Source: CAZBYL01 sp964496275 (GTDB lineage Bacteria > Synergistota > Synergistia > Synergistales > Synergistaceae). From it: DNA of 9,140 bases. Both the position numbers and the translations under genes were made by a program. Positions 1-7,388 of this stretch are shown here, in pieces (positions within the stretch are counted from its first letter, which is position 1; every line of letters begins with the position of its first letter). The notes beneath the pieces were generated by a model that searched no databases, was not told the origin of the DNA, and saw only the letters and a list, made by a program, of their open reading frames with translations. Location: positions 1 to 9,140 of the forward strand of contig CAZBYL010000067.1 in assembly GCA_964496275.1 (NCBI GenBank), in the 5' to 3' direction.

Positions 1-14
1 TGAAAGATTCTAAG

Positions 15-191
15 ATGAAGAAGATAGCCACTTTCTGCTCGCCTTTGAAGTCCAAATTTGGGATTCCGAGGCAGAGCGGTATAGTCCCCGAACTTGCTGG
101 AACGATTGTCCTTGAGAAGGAATTTCGCTCCAAAGAGGCTGTGCGAGAAATTGCAGCTATTGCACCCTCCCCGGGTGTTTCGGACGCATGA
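15..191 (+). pseudogene. trmO: TrmO-family tRNA methyltransferase, N-terminal fragment
   Basis: The frame from ATG 15 gives 58 residues ending at TGA 189-191. It contains SPLKSKFGIPRQSGIVPEL followed by a GTIVLE strand and EAVRE, which is the N-terminal signature of the TrmO/TsaA (UPF0066) family. Members use S-adenosylmethionine to methylate t6A37 of tRNA-Thr to m6t6A. Full family members are about 150-235 residues, so only the first quarter is present: after EAVREI the expected 'GFSHLWL' core is replaced by an unrelated tail that is another gene read out of frame. The fragment therefore cannot be a working enzyme. It overlaps the radical SAM reading frame that follows. No strong ribosome binding site is visible, and the frame stays open upstream to the window edge, so a slightly earlier start is possible. 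The family assignment is from motif recognition; the truncation is seen directly. Confidence 0.72.
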
Positions 192-946
192 GATACAGAC
201 CGTTTGATTCGATAAAAGAGCATCTTGACTCGGTTTTGGACAGAGTCACAGCAAAACAGATAGGACTTGTCACACCCGAAGCCGGAGACTATCCGGATAT
301 AAACAAGCTGATTGACTACCTTGAGGGAAGGGAGATTGCCATTTCCTTTGCCTCTTTGAGAATAGACAGACTTACAGAAAAAATGATACGAACCCTCACT
401 CTCGGAGGAAGGCACAGTATCACGGTTGCTCCCGAAACAGGAAACGACTCTCTTCGTTTTTCCTGCGGCAAAAAATTTACAAACGACTTTATTTTGGAAA
501 AACTTTCTTTGGCAGCCGAATATGGGATAAATCAGGTAAAAATGTACTTTATGGTAGGATTGCCTGAGGAAAGTGACGAAGATATCTCTTCTATTTCCGA
601 GCTTTGTCGGCGTATAATTAGTGAGACGGGGCAGAATCTTATTCTGTCTGTCAACCCGTTTATACCGAAGCCGGGCACTCCGTGGAGCAGAGTTCCGTTT
701 TCCGGCACAGCAGCAATCCGAAGGAAGTACAACATGCTATCTTCCGATATAAGAGCCATGAAGAAGAAAGCTCCGCAGCTCCGCCTGACGAGCCCCAAAG
801 AGTCAGAGCAGGAGTTTGACTTGGCTTGGTACGGATATGGGGACAGTCTTAATCTTGCGAATGTGATATCATGCGGTGGCAGAGCTTCTTCAAATACACA
901 CTCCGACAGGAGAAAAACTTTGGAAGAATTGGATTTGCTTTTCTGA
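116..946 (+). CDS. Radical SAM protein, 5'-truncated (B12-binding type family)
   Basis: The frame open from 116 (just after TGA 113-115) to TGA 944-946 starts inside a radical SAM domain. RGCARNCSYC at 137-163 supplies the three [4Fe-4S] cysteines (C-x3-C-x2-C). Downstream are SFASLRIDRLT, the VAPETGNDSLR strand, KMYFMVGLPEESDEDI and NPFIPKPGTPWSR, typical of the B12-binding radical SAM group whose members carry an N-terminal cobalamin domain. That N-terminal half is absent. The first in-frame ATG is at 188, after the cluster cysteines, so a product of 252 residues started there would lack the catalytic cluster. The gene is therefore probably dead, or an assembly artefact at its 5' end. It is followed 21 bases later by the SPOR gene and was probably the first gene of this transcript. 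The substrate cannot be told from the sequence. Confidence 0.78.
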   Translation, partial: EGISLQRGCARNCSYCTLPGCFGRMRYRPFDSIKEHLDSVLDRVTAKQIGLVTPEAGDYPDINKLIDYLEGREIAISFASLRIDRLTEKMIRTLTLGGRHSITVAPETGNDSLRFSCGKKFTNDFILEKLSLAAEYGINQVKMYFMVGLPEESDEDISSISELCRRIISETGQNLILSVNPFIPKPGTPWSRVPFSGTAAIRRKYNMLSSDIRAMKKKAPQLRLTSPKESEQEFDLAWYGYGDSLNLANVISCGGRASSNTHSDRRKTLEELDLLF

Positions 947-967
947 TTTACGGAAGGAGGATTTGTG

Positions 968-1672
968 ATGGTTACCAGAAAATCTCATAGCCGAAAAGAA
1001 AAGAAGGCGATGGCAACCTTCGGACAGTTTATCCTGCCTCTTGCCGTTGTCATGGCTGCTGCGCTCATGTTTTTCAGCGTAAAACTTTTCTTCTTGGATC
1101 CTCATGACGTGACAATAACCGACAATACAACAAGTGTGAGTGTGAATAACCTTCACACAGAGCCCGGTTTACATCAGACTGACAGCGATCTTGAGAAAAT
1201 AATTACAGAGCAGGAAGCGCCTAAAAAAAACGATGTGAAAAAGCCTGTTGAAGGGAATACCAAAAAAACGAATGCAGTTGTTTCGCAAAAAAAAGATGCT
1301 GCGAAAAACGAGCCTAAAAAGAGCGAACTCAAGAAGAGCGAGCCTAAAAATAATGTTGTTAAAACACCTGTAAAGCCCGCTGTTCTACCTCAAAAACAGC
1401 CTCAGACCTCCAAACTGCCTGTAACAGAGAGTAAGAGCGCTGCAAGGTGGGATGTCCAGATAGGCGGCTTTTCCGTAAAAGAGGGCGCTCTCGAAACTTT
1501 GCGGAAAGCAAGGGGTGAGGGCTACAGCGTGTATATTTCCGAGAGCACAATGAATGATAAACCGTTTTATAAAGTCAGGGTACGAGGCTTTTCGGAGAAG
1601 AAAGACGCCGCAAAGCTGGCTTCGGAGATAGAGGCAAAGGGCTATCCCGTCTACCTTGTTTACAACAAATAG
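968..1672 (+). CDS. Membrane-anchored SPOR-domain protein
   Basis: The product is 234 residues. A basic cytoplasmic tail (residues 1-16, with KSHSRKEKK) precedes one hydrophobic segment (about 18-43) and a long low-complexity linker rich in Lys, Glu and Pro with repeats such as KKSEPK/KKSELK (about 75-155). A C-terminal SPOR domain (161-234) begins WDVQIGGFS and contains FYKVRVRGFSEKKDA and KGYPVYLVYNK. SPOR domains bind denuded peptidoglycan glycan strands, often at the division septum, so this is probably a type II inner-membrane protein acting in the periplasm, similar in layout to FtsN or DedD. I chose ATG 968 over GTG 965 because AGGAGG at 955-960 is 7 bases from the ATG and only 4 from the GTG. 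It lies between the radical SAM remnant and moeA with gaps of about 20 bases, so it is probably cotranscribed, though no functional link to cofactor synthesis is evident. Confidence 0.88.
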   Translation: MVTRKSHSRKEKKAMATFGQFILPLAVVMAAALMFFSVKLFFLDPHDVTITDNTTSVSVNNLHTEPGLHQTDSDLEKIITEQEAPKKNDVKKPVEGNTKKTNAVVSQKKDAAKNEPKKSELKKSEPKNNVVKTPVKPAVLPQKQPQTSKLPVTESKSAARWDVQIGGFSVKEGALETLRKARGEGYSVYISESTMNDKPFYKVRVRGFSEKKDAAKLASEIEAKGYPVYLVYNK

Positions 1673-1695
1673 TATTACGAAAGGTTGCTGCGCAC

Positions 1696-2931
1696 ATGGC
1701 TGGTTTTGTTAAGGAAGTTACTCCGAGACTTGCTGCTATAGACTATGCCGCAGAGGCGATGTCATTCCCATGGAAATTAAACTCGGCTGAGGTGAGCCTT
1801 TATGCCGCTCTCGGCAGAAGAATAAGCTGCGGCCTCTTTGCCGACGCTCCGTATCCTCCATATACCAGAAGTCTCCGCGACGGCTATGCGGTTCAGAGCA
1901 CGGATGTTGTCGCCGCTACGCCCGGAACCCCCACCTTTCTGAAAAAAGTCTGCGATGTACCAATGGGTGTGATTCCGGATTGCGCCGTTTTTGCGGGAGA
2001 GGCTGCATCCATCCCAACCGGCGGAGTTCTTCCGTCCGGAGCGGATTCTGTTGTGATGCTGGAAGACACGGATATTACAGGCGGATGGGTTGAAGTTCGC
2101 AGGGGAATCCAGTCCGGAGAAAATGTCATACAAAAGGGCGAAGAATTTCCTTCCGGCTGCATGATAATGAAAAGGGGAGAGCTTGTTGATTTTCGCACCG
2201 TGAGCCTTCTGTCCACGATAGGTCTCGACCATGTTCCCGTACAGGAACTTCGCATTCGCGTACTGAGTACCGGTGACGAAATTGTCCCGGTTGATACAGA
2301 ACAGCTTCCCCCCGGCTGCGTAAGGGATGTAAACGGCATGGCCGTCTGCGCCCTTCTTGCCAAATATGGATTTCCCGCCGAATATCGCGGTATAGTAAAA
2401 GACGACGCGGAAGAATTTGAAAAAAGAGTGCTGGCCGAACTGGCGGAGTGCGATGTCCTCATATTGAGCGGAGGTTCATCGGTCGGCGTCAGAGATAACT
2501 GTTCGCGTGTATTGGAAAACCTTCCCAAACCGGGGCTGTTGGTAAGGGGAATAAACATAGTTCCGGGGAAGCCGACTCTCATAGCCGGCTGCGCCGAAGA
2601 AAAAAAACTTGTCGTGAGTTTGCCGGGACACCCACTCTCCTGCGTATCGGCCGCTTTTACGGTGCTTCTCCCTCTCTTGCTGAAAATGTCCTCGAATGAT
2701 GCCATATTTCCGAAACACAGACTCTTTCTTGAACTTTCTCGTGACCTTAACGCAAAGACAGGACCTGAAGAATTTACTCCATGCACTGTCGGGTCGGACG
2801 GGAAAGCTTACCCAATATCGGCAAAATCAGGATATATATCCGTGCTTTCAGATTCCGACGGACTGATCCGCGTTCCGGAAGATATGGAAACCGTTAGAGC
2901 GGGAGAGCATGTGGAGGTGTGGTTATGGTAA
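1696..2931 (+). CDS. moeA: Molybdopterin molybdotransferase MoeA (first copy)
   Basis: This 411-residue protein has the usual MoeA length and domain order. MoeA hydrolyses adenylylated molybdopterin and inserts molybdate (or tungstate) to give the active cofactor in the cytoplasm. Motifs in order: SLRDGYAV (59-66, in place of the usual SAMDGYA), IPTGGVLPSGADSVVMLED (106-124), STGDEIV (191-197), SGGSSVGVRD (258-267), PGKP (290-293) and PGHPLS (310-315). Candidate active-site acidic residues D62, E195, D237 and D267 match the positions conserved in the family. The Arg for Met before DGYA and the His for Asn in the PGNP-type motif are the most visible departures. The only upstream purine run is GAAAGG at 1679-1684, 11 bases from the ATG, so initiation may be modest or coupled to the SPOR gene 23 bases upstream. 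The 3' end overlaps the next gene by 7 bases. Confidence 0.93.
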   Translation: MAGFVKEVTPRLAAIDYAAEAMSFPWKLNSAEVSLYAALGRRISCGLFADAPYPPYTRSLRDGYAVQSTDVVAATPGTPTFLKKVCDVPMGVIPDCAVFAGEAASIPTGGVLPSGADSVVMLEDTDITGGWVEVRRGIQSGENVIQKGEEFPSGCMIMKRGELVDFRTVSLLSTIGLDHVPVQELRIRVLSTGDEIVPVDTEQLPPGCVRDVNGMAVCALLAKYGFPAEYRGIVKDDAEEFEKRVLAELAECDVLILSGGSSVGVRDNCSRVLENLPKPGLLVRGINIVPGKPTLIAGCAEEKKLVVSLPGHPLSCVSAAFTVLLPLLLKMSSNDAIFPKHRLFLELSRDLNAKTGPEEFTPCTVGSDGKAYPISAKSGYISVLSDSDGLIRVPEDMETVRAGEHVEVWLW

Positions 2932-4841
2932 AAAATTATCCAGAACACATATCGCTGGAAGAAGCGATTTCCGTTATAAAAGAATCATTTGAAAAATTTA
3001 AGGTTTCCTTCTCGGAGGAACTGAATATATCCGATGCTTTGGGACACGTGCTTTCCTCTGACATCACAGCAGGAAGAAATGTTCCTCACTACGCCGCGTC
3101 CGCCGTTGACGGCTATGCTGTAGAGGCATCTTTGACGATAGGGGCCTCTTCCGCCACTCCGTCCGTCATAAAAAAGGGACTATACACATGGATGAATACA
3201 GGCGCCGAGGTGCCGTCGGGAGCCAATGCGGTGCTTATGGTTGAGGACTCGTCGCAGGATGGGGACGACCTTATTGCGTACAAGGCTCTCACCCCTTCCG
3301 CCAATGTGCGCCCGTTGGGGGAAGATGTCATGGCGGGGCAGATAATAGCGCGCGAGGGCGACACAGTATCGCCCGCTTTTGTCTCTCTCTTCCTATGTGC
3401 CGGTATAGAACGCGTGCCTGTTGTGAGAAAGCCCAGGACACTCTTCATTCCCACGGGAGACGAAGTCATATCAAAAGAAGAGTGGCTTGCGGACCCTAAA
3501 CCCAAGTCCGGCACAGTGGCGGAGAGTAACTCTCTCTTCATCGCATCTTCCTTCCGAAAATGGGGGTATGAAATAGATATCTCGCAAATAATACCTGACA
3601 ATCCGGATATCTTAAGCGAGCGCGTAACCCGCGGAACTGCCGATTACGATATTGTGCTGGTCGGGGCCGGATCGGCAAAGGGCAAAAGGGATCACACATT
3701 TGAAGTCTTTGAAAAACTTGGCAGGGTCATATTCCGCTGGCTCCGCATGAAGCCAGGCAGACCCGCTATGGCAGCGGAAATCAACGGCAAGCCCGTCATC
3801 TGTATGCCGGGTTTCCCGATGTCAACGGCTGTTGTGCTTTGGAGCATTGTCTATCCTCTGCTTGCATTTCTATCCGGCAGGAAGGGCAGTGAAGAAGAGC
3901 TTATCAAAGAGGCTGTCGGAAGGACCGAGGACATATCGGCAAAGCTCCTTGTCCAACACTCTTCTCCCGCCGGGATAGAGGAGTGGCTCAGAGTCAAGAC
4001 GGCAAAAGTTGGAAATACTCTATACAGTTGGGCTCTGACTTCCGGAGCGAGCGTCCTCTGGGCTCTTGCGGAATCGGATGGCATGGCGCTCCTTCCTCCC
4101 TCGGCGCTTGAATGTGAAAAAGGTACGGATATAACTGTCTGGCTCACGGGGAGTGTTGACTTCAAAAACAGAATACTGTTCCAAGGTTCGGACGACCCCG
4201 CGATTCAGCTTCTGGTGACTCCCATAAAGAGGCGCGGAGGGGACTTTGTTTCCCGTGCGGTCGGGAGTATGGCGGGACTTGCCGCACTGGGGCGCGGCGA
4301 ATGCCACATAGCGGCCGCGCACTTGCTGGACGATAGCGACGGGATATACAATGACAGCTTCATAGAGAGATTCTCATCAGGGCGCAAATGGCACAGAGTT
4401 CTCGTATTCTACCGTATGCAGGGACTCATTGTGCAGAGCGGCAACCCAAATAATATCAGGAGTTTCGAAGACTTTTGCCGGGGATATTTCGTATTCTCAA
4501 ACAGACAGCCCGGCGCCGGAACAAGGGTTCTGTTTGACCACTACCTTAAAAAATACGGAATGGCTCCATCGGATATAAAGGGGTACACACAGCAGTGCAC
4601 CACGCACATGGAAGCGGCAAACAGAGTTTACACGGGGCTTGCCGATGCCACATTGGGAATAAAATCCGCCGCGGACGCGCTGGGGCTGGACTTTGTCCCG
4701 CTTGCGGAAGAACCGTACGAACTTGTAATTCCCGATGAATACATAAATCACCCGACGATAACCGCTCTTCTTGACAGCCTGAAAGACCCCGAATGGAAGT
4801 CAAAAGTTGAGAGCATGGGAGGTTACAGATGGCCTTCCTGA
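2925..4841 (+). CDS. MoeA fused to a PBP-like (molybdate-binding type) domain
   Basis: The product is 638 residues, about 230 longer than a plain MoeA. The N-terminal part (1-410) is MoeA-like: SAVDGYAV (59-66), MNTGAEVPSGANAVLMVED (90-108), PTGDE (176-180), KPGRP (276-280) and MPGFPMS (294-300). The usual SGGxSxG loop reads VGAGSAKGKRD (246-256), so the glycine pair is changed, although the final Asp is kept. The C-terminal part (about 416-638) is a PBP-like/LysR-substrate-domain type: GSMAGLAALGRGECHIAAAH, NRQPGAGTR and ADATLGIKSAADALGLDFVP. This fusion is known in archaea and anaerobic bacteria; oxyanion binding is inferred for this protein. ATG 2925 is preferred over GTG 2919 because GGAGG at 2913-2917 is 7 bases from it. 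Its ATG overlaps the upstream moeA stop (ATGGTAA), which implies translational coupling. A second, non-redundant metal-insertion role is plausible. Confidence 0.9.
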   Translation: MVKNYPEHISLEEAISVIKESFEKFKVSFSEELNISDALGHVLSSDITAGRNVPHYAASAVDGYAVEASLTIGASSATPSVIKKGLYTWMNTGAEVPSGANAVLMVEDSSQDGDDLIAYKALTPSANVRPLGEDVMAGQIIAREGDTVSPAFVSLFLCAGIERVPVVRKPRTLFIPTGDEVISKEEWLADPKPKSGTVAESNSLFIASSFRKWGYEIDISQIIPDNPDILSERVTRGTADYDIVLVGAGSAKGKRDHTFEVFEKLGRVIFRWLRMKPGRPAMAAEINGKPVICMPGFPMSTAVVLWSIVYPLLAFLSGRKGSEEELIKEAVGRTEDISAKLLVQHSSPAGIEEWLRVKTAKVGNTLYSWALTSGASVLWALAESDGMALLPPSALECEKGTDITVWLTGSVDFKNRILFQGSDDPAIQLLVTPIKRRGGDFVSRAVGSMAGLAALGRGECHIAAAHLLDDSDGIYNDSFIERFSSGRKWHRVLVFYRMQGLIVQSGNPNNIRSFEDFCRGYFVFSNRQPGAGTRVLFDHYLKKYGMAPSDIKGYTQQCTTHMEAANRVYTGLADATLGIKSAADALGLDFVPLAEEPYELVIPDEYINHPTITALLDSLKDPEWKSKVESMGGYRWPS

Positions 4842-5803
4842 GAGACGACTACGGACGCACCCTGAATTACGTCAGAATATCGGTAACAGACAGATGCAAC
4901 TTTAGATGCACCTACTGTATGCCGCCGAACGGTGTGGAATGTATCAGCCACAGCGAAATATTGCGCTACGAAGAAATAAGCCGTCTGTGCGCCGCTTTTT
5001 GGAACTTGGGAGTCAGAAAGTTCCGTTTCACCGGAGGAGAACCCCTTGTGAGAAAAGGCATGGTGCCCTTTCTGCGTAGCCTTAAAGGTGAATTTCCCGA
5101 AATGAAAATAGCGCTCACGACAAATGCCTCTCTGTTGGAGCCTTATGTTTTTGAACTGCACGATATGGGGATTCACTCTCTTAACATCAGCCTTGACACA
5201 CTGGACAGGGAAAAATTTGCATCGATAACGAGAGTGGGCAACATAGACACAGTTATTTCCGGAATAAGGTCGGCTGTATCGGCGGGAATATCCAACATAA
5301 AACTTAATACCGTACTCATAAGAGGTTTCAACGACACGGAAATATGTAATCTCCTCGAATTTGCCGGCAATGAGAAAATTATGCTTCGTCTGATAGAATT
5401 CATGCCGCTCGAAGACTCCGTATGGAACAAAGACGCCTTTATAAGCGGAAGCGAAATACTGAAAATGCTGCCGGGCGGCGATAGCTGGGAGGCGGAAAAA
5501 TCAGGCCGGCCGGAGGATGGCCCCGCTCAATACTACCGAAACGCCAAAACGGGAGCCTCTATAGGCATAATAACCGCGGTATCAAACCATTTCTGCCGGC
5601 ACTGCAACAGACTCAGGGTATCGGCCTCGGGCAATCTTCGCACATGCCTGTTCAGCCCGACTGAAATCGCTCTCAGAGATTACATTGCCAAAGATGACAT
5701 AGGCGAACTCGAAAATAAAATAACAGAAAGCGTTAAAAGCAAACCCAAATGCTGGAATGACATAAGAACGGGCAAGCTCCACATGTCGGGAATCGGAGGA
5801 TAA
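4829..5803 (+). CDS. moaA: GTP 3',8-cyclase MoaA
   Basis: This is a radical SAM enzyme that converts GTP to 3',8-cyclo-7,8-dihydro-GTP, the first step of molybdopterin synthesis. The 324 residues match the family length. The N-terminal cluster motif C23-x3-C27-x2-C30 lies in RCNFRCTYCMPP. TGGEPLVRK follows at about residues 69-77. The second cluster motif C256-x2-C259-x13-C273 lies in HFCRHCNRLR and the following LRTC. The chain ends in the Gly-Gly tail (SGIGG) that in known MoaA proteins inserts into the active site. GGGAGG at 4817-4822, six bases before ATG, fixes the start. The start overlaps the end of the moeA-PBP gene by 13 bases, and moaC follows after 3 bases, so the three are translationally linked. 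All expected catalytic elements are intact. Confidence 0.96.
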   Translation: MAFLRDDYGRTLNYVRISVTDRCNFRCTYCMPPNGVECISHSEILRYEEISRLCAAFWNLGVRKFRFTGGEPLVRKGMVPFLRSLKGEFPEMKIALTTNASLLEPYVFELHDMGIHSLNISLDTLDREKFASITRVGNIDTVISGIRSAVSAGISNIKLNTVLIRGFNDTEICNLLEFAGNEKIMLRLIEFMPLEDSVWNKDAFISGSEILKMLPGGDSWEAEKSGRPEDGPAQYYRNAKTGASIGIITAVSNHFCRHCNRLRVSASGNLRTCLFSPTEIALRDYIAKDDIGELENKITESVKSKPKCWNDIRTGKLHMSGIGG

Positions 5804-5806
5804 CAA

Positions 5807-6298
5807 ATGGCGGAATACACACATTTTGACAGTGAAGGGCGTCCGACACTGGTTGACGTCAGCCAAAAAAACATTACAAGCCGCACTGCGTGGGCTGAAG
5901 GCTGGGTAGAATTACCCGAAACAATTTATGAAGTAGTCTCGAAAGGGAATGTTAAAAAGGGAAACCCTTTTCCCATAGCCGAGCTTGCCGGAATAATGGG
6001 AGCAAAGAAAACGCCCGACATAATTCCTCTCTGCCATACAATCCGACTTGATAACGTGAACGTCAGATGCACTCTCGACCACGAAAAGAAAGCCGTGAAA
6101 ATAACGTGCGAGGCTACAGCCAACGAAGTTACCGGCGTTGAAATGGAAGCTCTGAGCGGGGTATCCATAGCAGCTCTCTGCTTTTATGACATGTGCAAGG
6201 GACTCGACAAAGGAATGATAATCCGCGACATTCGCCTTCTCAGAAAAACCGGGGGCAAGAGCGGCGAATGGAACGCAGGAAAGGGGTACACAAAATGA
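5807..6298 (+). CDS. moaC: Cyclic pyranopterin monophosphate synthase MoaC
   Basis: MoaC rearranges the MoaA product 3',8-cyclo-7,8-dihydro-GTP into cyclic pyranopterin monophosphate. The protein has 163 residues, the normal size. Family motifs are all present: LVDVSQKNITSR near the N terminus, IPLCHTIRLDNV (73-84), TGVEMEAL (109-116), YDMCKGLDKGM (127-137) and LLRKTGGKSGEW near the end. Residues K51, H77, E112, E114, D128 and K131 fall on the numbering of the conserved E. coli active-site residues. GGAGG at 5795-5799, inside the end of moaA, is 7 bases from the ATG. The stop overlaps the start of the next gene (ATGA). The assignment is essentially certain; the partners MoaD and MoaE needed for the next pathway step are not seen here. 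Confidence 0.96.
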   Translation: MAEYTHFDSEGRPTLVDVSQKNITSRTAWAEGWVELPETIYEVVSKGNVKKGNPFPIAELAGIMGAKKTPDIIPLCHTIRLDNVNVRCTLDHEKKAVKITCEATANEVTGVEMEALSGVSIAALCFYDMCKGLDKGMIIRDIRLLRKTGGKSGEWNAGKGYTK

Positions 6299-7122
6299 GA
6301 ATACACAGATTATACGCTCCGTCTCTGATAGGCGACCACACACTATGCTACATACACAAAAATGCGGCCGGTGACAGTTGCGTCAACGAAGTTCCCATAA
6401 CGGTGAGCTATTCGTGCTGCGGAGAGGACATAGACGCCCGTCCCGAATCGGCATCCTCAATGACACTGGTGCTTCCTCCGCACACTCACTTGAACGGCGG
6501 AGATTTTCTCAGCATAGGCGAGGAAGATTGTCTGCTGTGCTGGGACGAGGAGCAAAGAAGATTTGAAGTGAAAAAAAATGGTTTTATAGGCACATCGTCC
6601 CCGATTCAAATATGGCGTCCCATATCCGTCGCGGTACTCACCATAAGCGACAAGGGCAGCCGCGGCGAAAGAGAGGACACCGCAGGTCCTGAGCTTGAGT
6701 CGCTCGTATCCCTGATAGGCGGAGTTGCTGCGGAAAGAAAAATAGTTCCGGACGATAAAGATACCATTGCCAAGTCCGTAAAAGAGTGGGCCGAGAAGGG
6801 GTACAACCTCGTACTGACAACGGGAGGCACGGGGCTCTCCGAGCGCGATGTCACTCCCGAAGCTCTCATGTCCATCGCCGAAAAAACAGTGCCGGGATTC
6901 GGTGAAATGATGAGAATAAAAACTCTTGTACACACACCTCGCGCATTCCTCACAAGAAGCATTGCTGTAATCACGGGCAGGACGCTCGTTATAGCATTCC
7001 CCGGAAGTCAGAGAGGAGCGAAACAGTGCTTTGAAGCAATATCCCCCGCACTTCGCCACGGAGTTGAAACCTTAGCGGGCTGGGACGGAGAGTGCGGCAG
7101 CACACACCATAAACACAAATAG
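6295..7122 (+). CDS. MogA/MoaB-type molybdopterin adenylyltransferase with unknown N-terminal domain
   Basis: The C-terminal part (about residues 109-265) is a MogA/MoaB domain: SVAVLTISDKGSRGEREDT (111-129), TTGGTGLSERDVTPEA (175-190), TVPGFGEMMR (198-207) and AFPGSQRG. This family adenylylates molybdopterin, or is a close relative of that enzyme, before MoeA inserts the metal. The first ~108 residues are not a family I recognise: mainly beta-prone, with Cys at 18, 29, 41, 42, 79 and 82 (the last two a CxxC). Some MogA proteins in anaerobes are fused to a MOSC domain, but I see no convincing MOSC signature here. The tail ends THHKHK. ATG 6295 is chosen because it overlaps the moaC stop (ATGA) and has GGGG at 6283-6286, 8 bases upstream; the frame stays open further 5' inside moaC, but without support. 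It is the last gene of the operon, 28 bases before the terminator stem. Confidence 0.9.
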   Translation: MRIHRLYAPSLIGDHTLCYIHKNAAGDSCVNEVPITVSYSCCGEDIDARPESASSMTLVLPPHTHLNGGDFLSIGEEDCLLCWDEEQRRFEVKKNGFIGTSSPIQIWRPISVAVLTISDKGSRGEREDTAGPELESLVSLIGGVAAERKIVPDDKDTIAKSVKEWAEKGYNLVLTTGGTGLSERDVTPEALMSIAEKTVPGFGEMMRIKTLVHTPRAFLTRSIAVITGRTLVIAFPGSQRGAKQCFEAISPALRHGVETLAGWDGECGSTHHKHK

Positions 7123-7147
7123 CGCCCCCTGCAAATCATGCAAACAG

Positions 7148-7190
7148 AAAACGGGAATCTGCTTTAAGTGCAGACTCCCGTTTTTATTTT
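7148..7190 (+). terminator. Rho-independent terminator of the cofactor operon, probably bidirectional
   Basis: A 12-bp stem pairs 7151-7162 (ACGGGAATCTGC) with 7170-7181 (GCAGACTCCCGT), with one G-T wobble and a 7-base loop. On the plus strand it is followed by TTTTTATTTT. The stem is preceded by AAAA, so read on the minus strand it is followed by TTTT and could also stop transcription from the convergent small genes, whose last stop codon is 7209-7211. Confidence 0.9.
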
Positions 7191-7208
7191 AAAATCGATA
7201 ACCAGGAT

Positions 7209-7385
7209 TTATCTTACTTTGCTTGTGTCCTGATTTGCCGTTTTTTTGTTGGCGCGTGAAAACGCATCTGCGGGCCAGAAGAGGCCTGCTCCGTCATTAA
7301 ACTGTGTCTTGTTCGACGTCTCTCTTGTGTACTGTGACGCACCGTAGTATTTGCTTGTTGTTGAATCTTCTTTATTCATCATCAT
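7209..7385 (-). CDS. Hypothetical small hydrophilic protein (58 aa)
   Basis: Reading leftwards, ATG at 7385 begins MMMNKEDSTTSKYYG and the frame ends KKTANQDTSKVR at TAA 7211-7209. An upstream in-frame ATG at 7430 would give 73 residues, but GGGGG at 7393-7397 lies 7 bases before the ATG at 7385 and fixes the shorter start. The protein is polar, with no signal peptide or membrane segment, and has an aromatic patch, GAGLFWPADAF, in its second half. I do not recognise a family. It lies 97 bases downstream of the exported-protein gene on the same strand and shares the same unusual all-G ribosome binding site style, so the two may be cotranscribed. The convincing ribosome binding site and the terminator just past its stop are the main reasons to believe it is expressed. 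Confidence 0.6.
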   Translation of the reverse strand: MMMNKEDSTTSKYYGASQYTRETSNKTQFNDGAGLFWPADAFSRANKKTANQDTSKVR

Positions 7386-7388
7386 ATT

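Noticed and set aside
1893..2786. 297-codon minus-strand frame opposite moeA
   Set aside because: It is a shadow of moeA, whose conserved motifs are clear on the plus strand. The composition is Ser/Thr/Pro-rich with no recognisable domain.
6193..6294. Extended N terminus of the MogA-type protein inside moaC
   Set aside because: These 34 codons overlap moaC out of frame and are Arg/Gly-rich. ATG 6295 has a proper ribosome binding site and the ATGA overlap.
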